Origin: JAYVIQ01 sp043770215
GTDB lineage: Bacteria; Bacteroidota; Bacteroidia; Cytophagales; JAAEPT01
Assembly (NCBI GenBank): GCA_043770215.1
Contig: JAYVIQ010000162.1
Span: 1 to 25,458 of the forward strand
Length of the DNA stretch: 25,458 nucleotides
Direction of reading: 5' to 3'
The notes under the pieces are model-generated. The model did not search any database, was not told the DNA's origin, and worked only from the letters and a program-made list of their open reading frames with translations. Below, piece by piece: positions 24,861 through 25,458 of the stretch; the first letter of the stretch is position 1, and the number at the start of each line of letters is the position of its first letter. Both the position numbers and the translations under genes were made by a program.

Positions 24861-25458
24861 TTAATTTTTCCATAAAGCGATGGCTATTAATACTGGAATC
24901 GCTTCTGAAATGCAAAGGTAAGAAAAAAAATGTATTATTTTTTGACCACTATCTTTATAAAAGCTAAATGTTATACTCACAAACCAAAGTAATATGTATA
25001 GCAACACACCTATTCTGTAGACCATAACAAACTCCCAGTGGTTTAATATTTCTAAAAAACGAAATGAAAAAAGTAGCAGAGATAGTACTATGGAAAATTT
25101 TAAAAATTCTAATAAATGTTTTCTGGCAAAACCACTAACATCAAACAAATATTCTAGCACATTCAAAATCAGTATTTTAAAAATAAAAACCCCTGTTAGA
25201 AGCAAAAAACAAAAGCTGAGTCTCCACCAATCGTAGGTAGGATTAAACATCCAAACCAAGGCAAATGAATTTAATAAAAGCAATGAAATTGGCAAAAGCA
25301 TTTTATTGATATTCATTTTTTCTACTATTTCTTCGGTATTTGAGTAAGCTATCCAAGGTACTACAAAACCAAAAAAAACATCTATGCTTTTTGTCCTTAT
25401 AAAAGAAAGCAAAATTAAAACCAATAACAACCAAATGGATAAAACGGTATCTATTCTA
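24861..25458 (-). CDS. DUF4271-family membrane protein (5' end outside window)
   Basis: The frame is open to the right edge of the window; the TTG at 25430 is only an internal Leu codon, and RIDTVLSIW is encoded upstream of it. About 198 residues are visible, with six or so membrane helices. The end, KIIHFFSYLCISEAIPVLIAIALW, fits the C-terminus of the DUF4271 family. Function is unknown. This family often stands directly upstream of hemD and the porP-gldK genes in Bacteroidota (from memory), and the 13-bp gap to hemD supports one operon. The missing part would lie to the right of the window. Confidence 0.8.
   Translation of the reverse strand, partial: RIDTVLSIWLLLVLILLSFIRTKSIDVFFGFVVPWIAYSNTEEIVEKMNINKMLLPISLLLLNSFALVWMFNPTYDWWRLSFCFLLLTGVFIFKILILNVLEYLFDVSGFARKHLLEFLKFSIVLSLLLFSFRFLEILNHWEFVMVYRIGVLLYILLWFVSITFSFYKDSGQKIIHFFSYLCISEAIPVLIAIALWKN

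Noticed and set aside
1..25458. CRISPR array, tRNA, rRNA, prophage or defence system
   Set aside because: No regularly spaced repeats, tRNA-like cloverleaf, integrase, nuclease operon or phage gene was seen on either strand; all sizeable frames are accounted for by core genes.

Overview
This is a low-GC stretch of a Bacteroidota chromosome, from a lineage that carries the type IX secretion system (T9SS) and gliding machinery. Four things point there: an LpxC/FabZ fusion protein, an ATP synthase operon without the beta and epsilon genes, a PorP-GldK-GldL-GldM-GldN cluster with a PorW/SprE lipoprotein nearby, and promoter-like TAnnTTTG elements. The class or family cannot be fixed from the window. 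Almost everything is core housekeeping or envelope machinery. I see no phage, CRISPR array, integrase, transposase, tRNA or rRNA gene.

Layout from left to right. (1) 1-2399, plus strand: the end of lpxC/fabZ, then lpxA, then a small ABC ATPase. The first two make lipid A precursors. A terminator-shaped hairpin fills the whole lpxA-ABC gap. (2) 2400-3113: about 0.7 kb without a gene, between convergent operons. It holds a 171-bp palindromic element with 11-bp terminal inverted repeats and a perfect 8-bp flanking direct repeat (MITE-like), a second structured repeat-like segment, and the atp terminator. (3) 3114-8982, minus strand: the F-type ATP synthase operon, transcribed atpZ - small membrane protein - atpB - atpE - atpF - atpH - atpA - atpG. 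(4) 9279-18222, plus strand: porW/sprE, two tandem class A penicillin-binding proteins, and uvrC, tightly packed or overlapping, ending in a bidirectional terminator. (5) 18253-25458, minus strand: transcribed DUF4271 membrane protein - hemD - porP - gldK - gldL - gldM - gldN.

How the genes work together: GldL and GldM form the inner-membrane motor that uses the proton-motive force. GldK and GldN form the periplasmic ring at the outer membrane. PorP is an outer-membrane partner, and PorW is an outer-membrane lipoprotein needed for secretion. The ATP synthase beside them couples to the same proton gradient. The two penicillin-binding proteins build the peptidoglycan that the GldM shaft must cross. 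The link between these groups is inferred from adjacency only.

No clearly new protein system stands out. The less-explained signals are non-coding: the MITE-like palindrome, stem-loops between genes of the atp and gld operons, and the hairpin against the ABC gene start.
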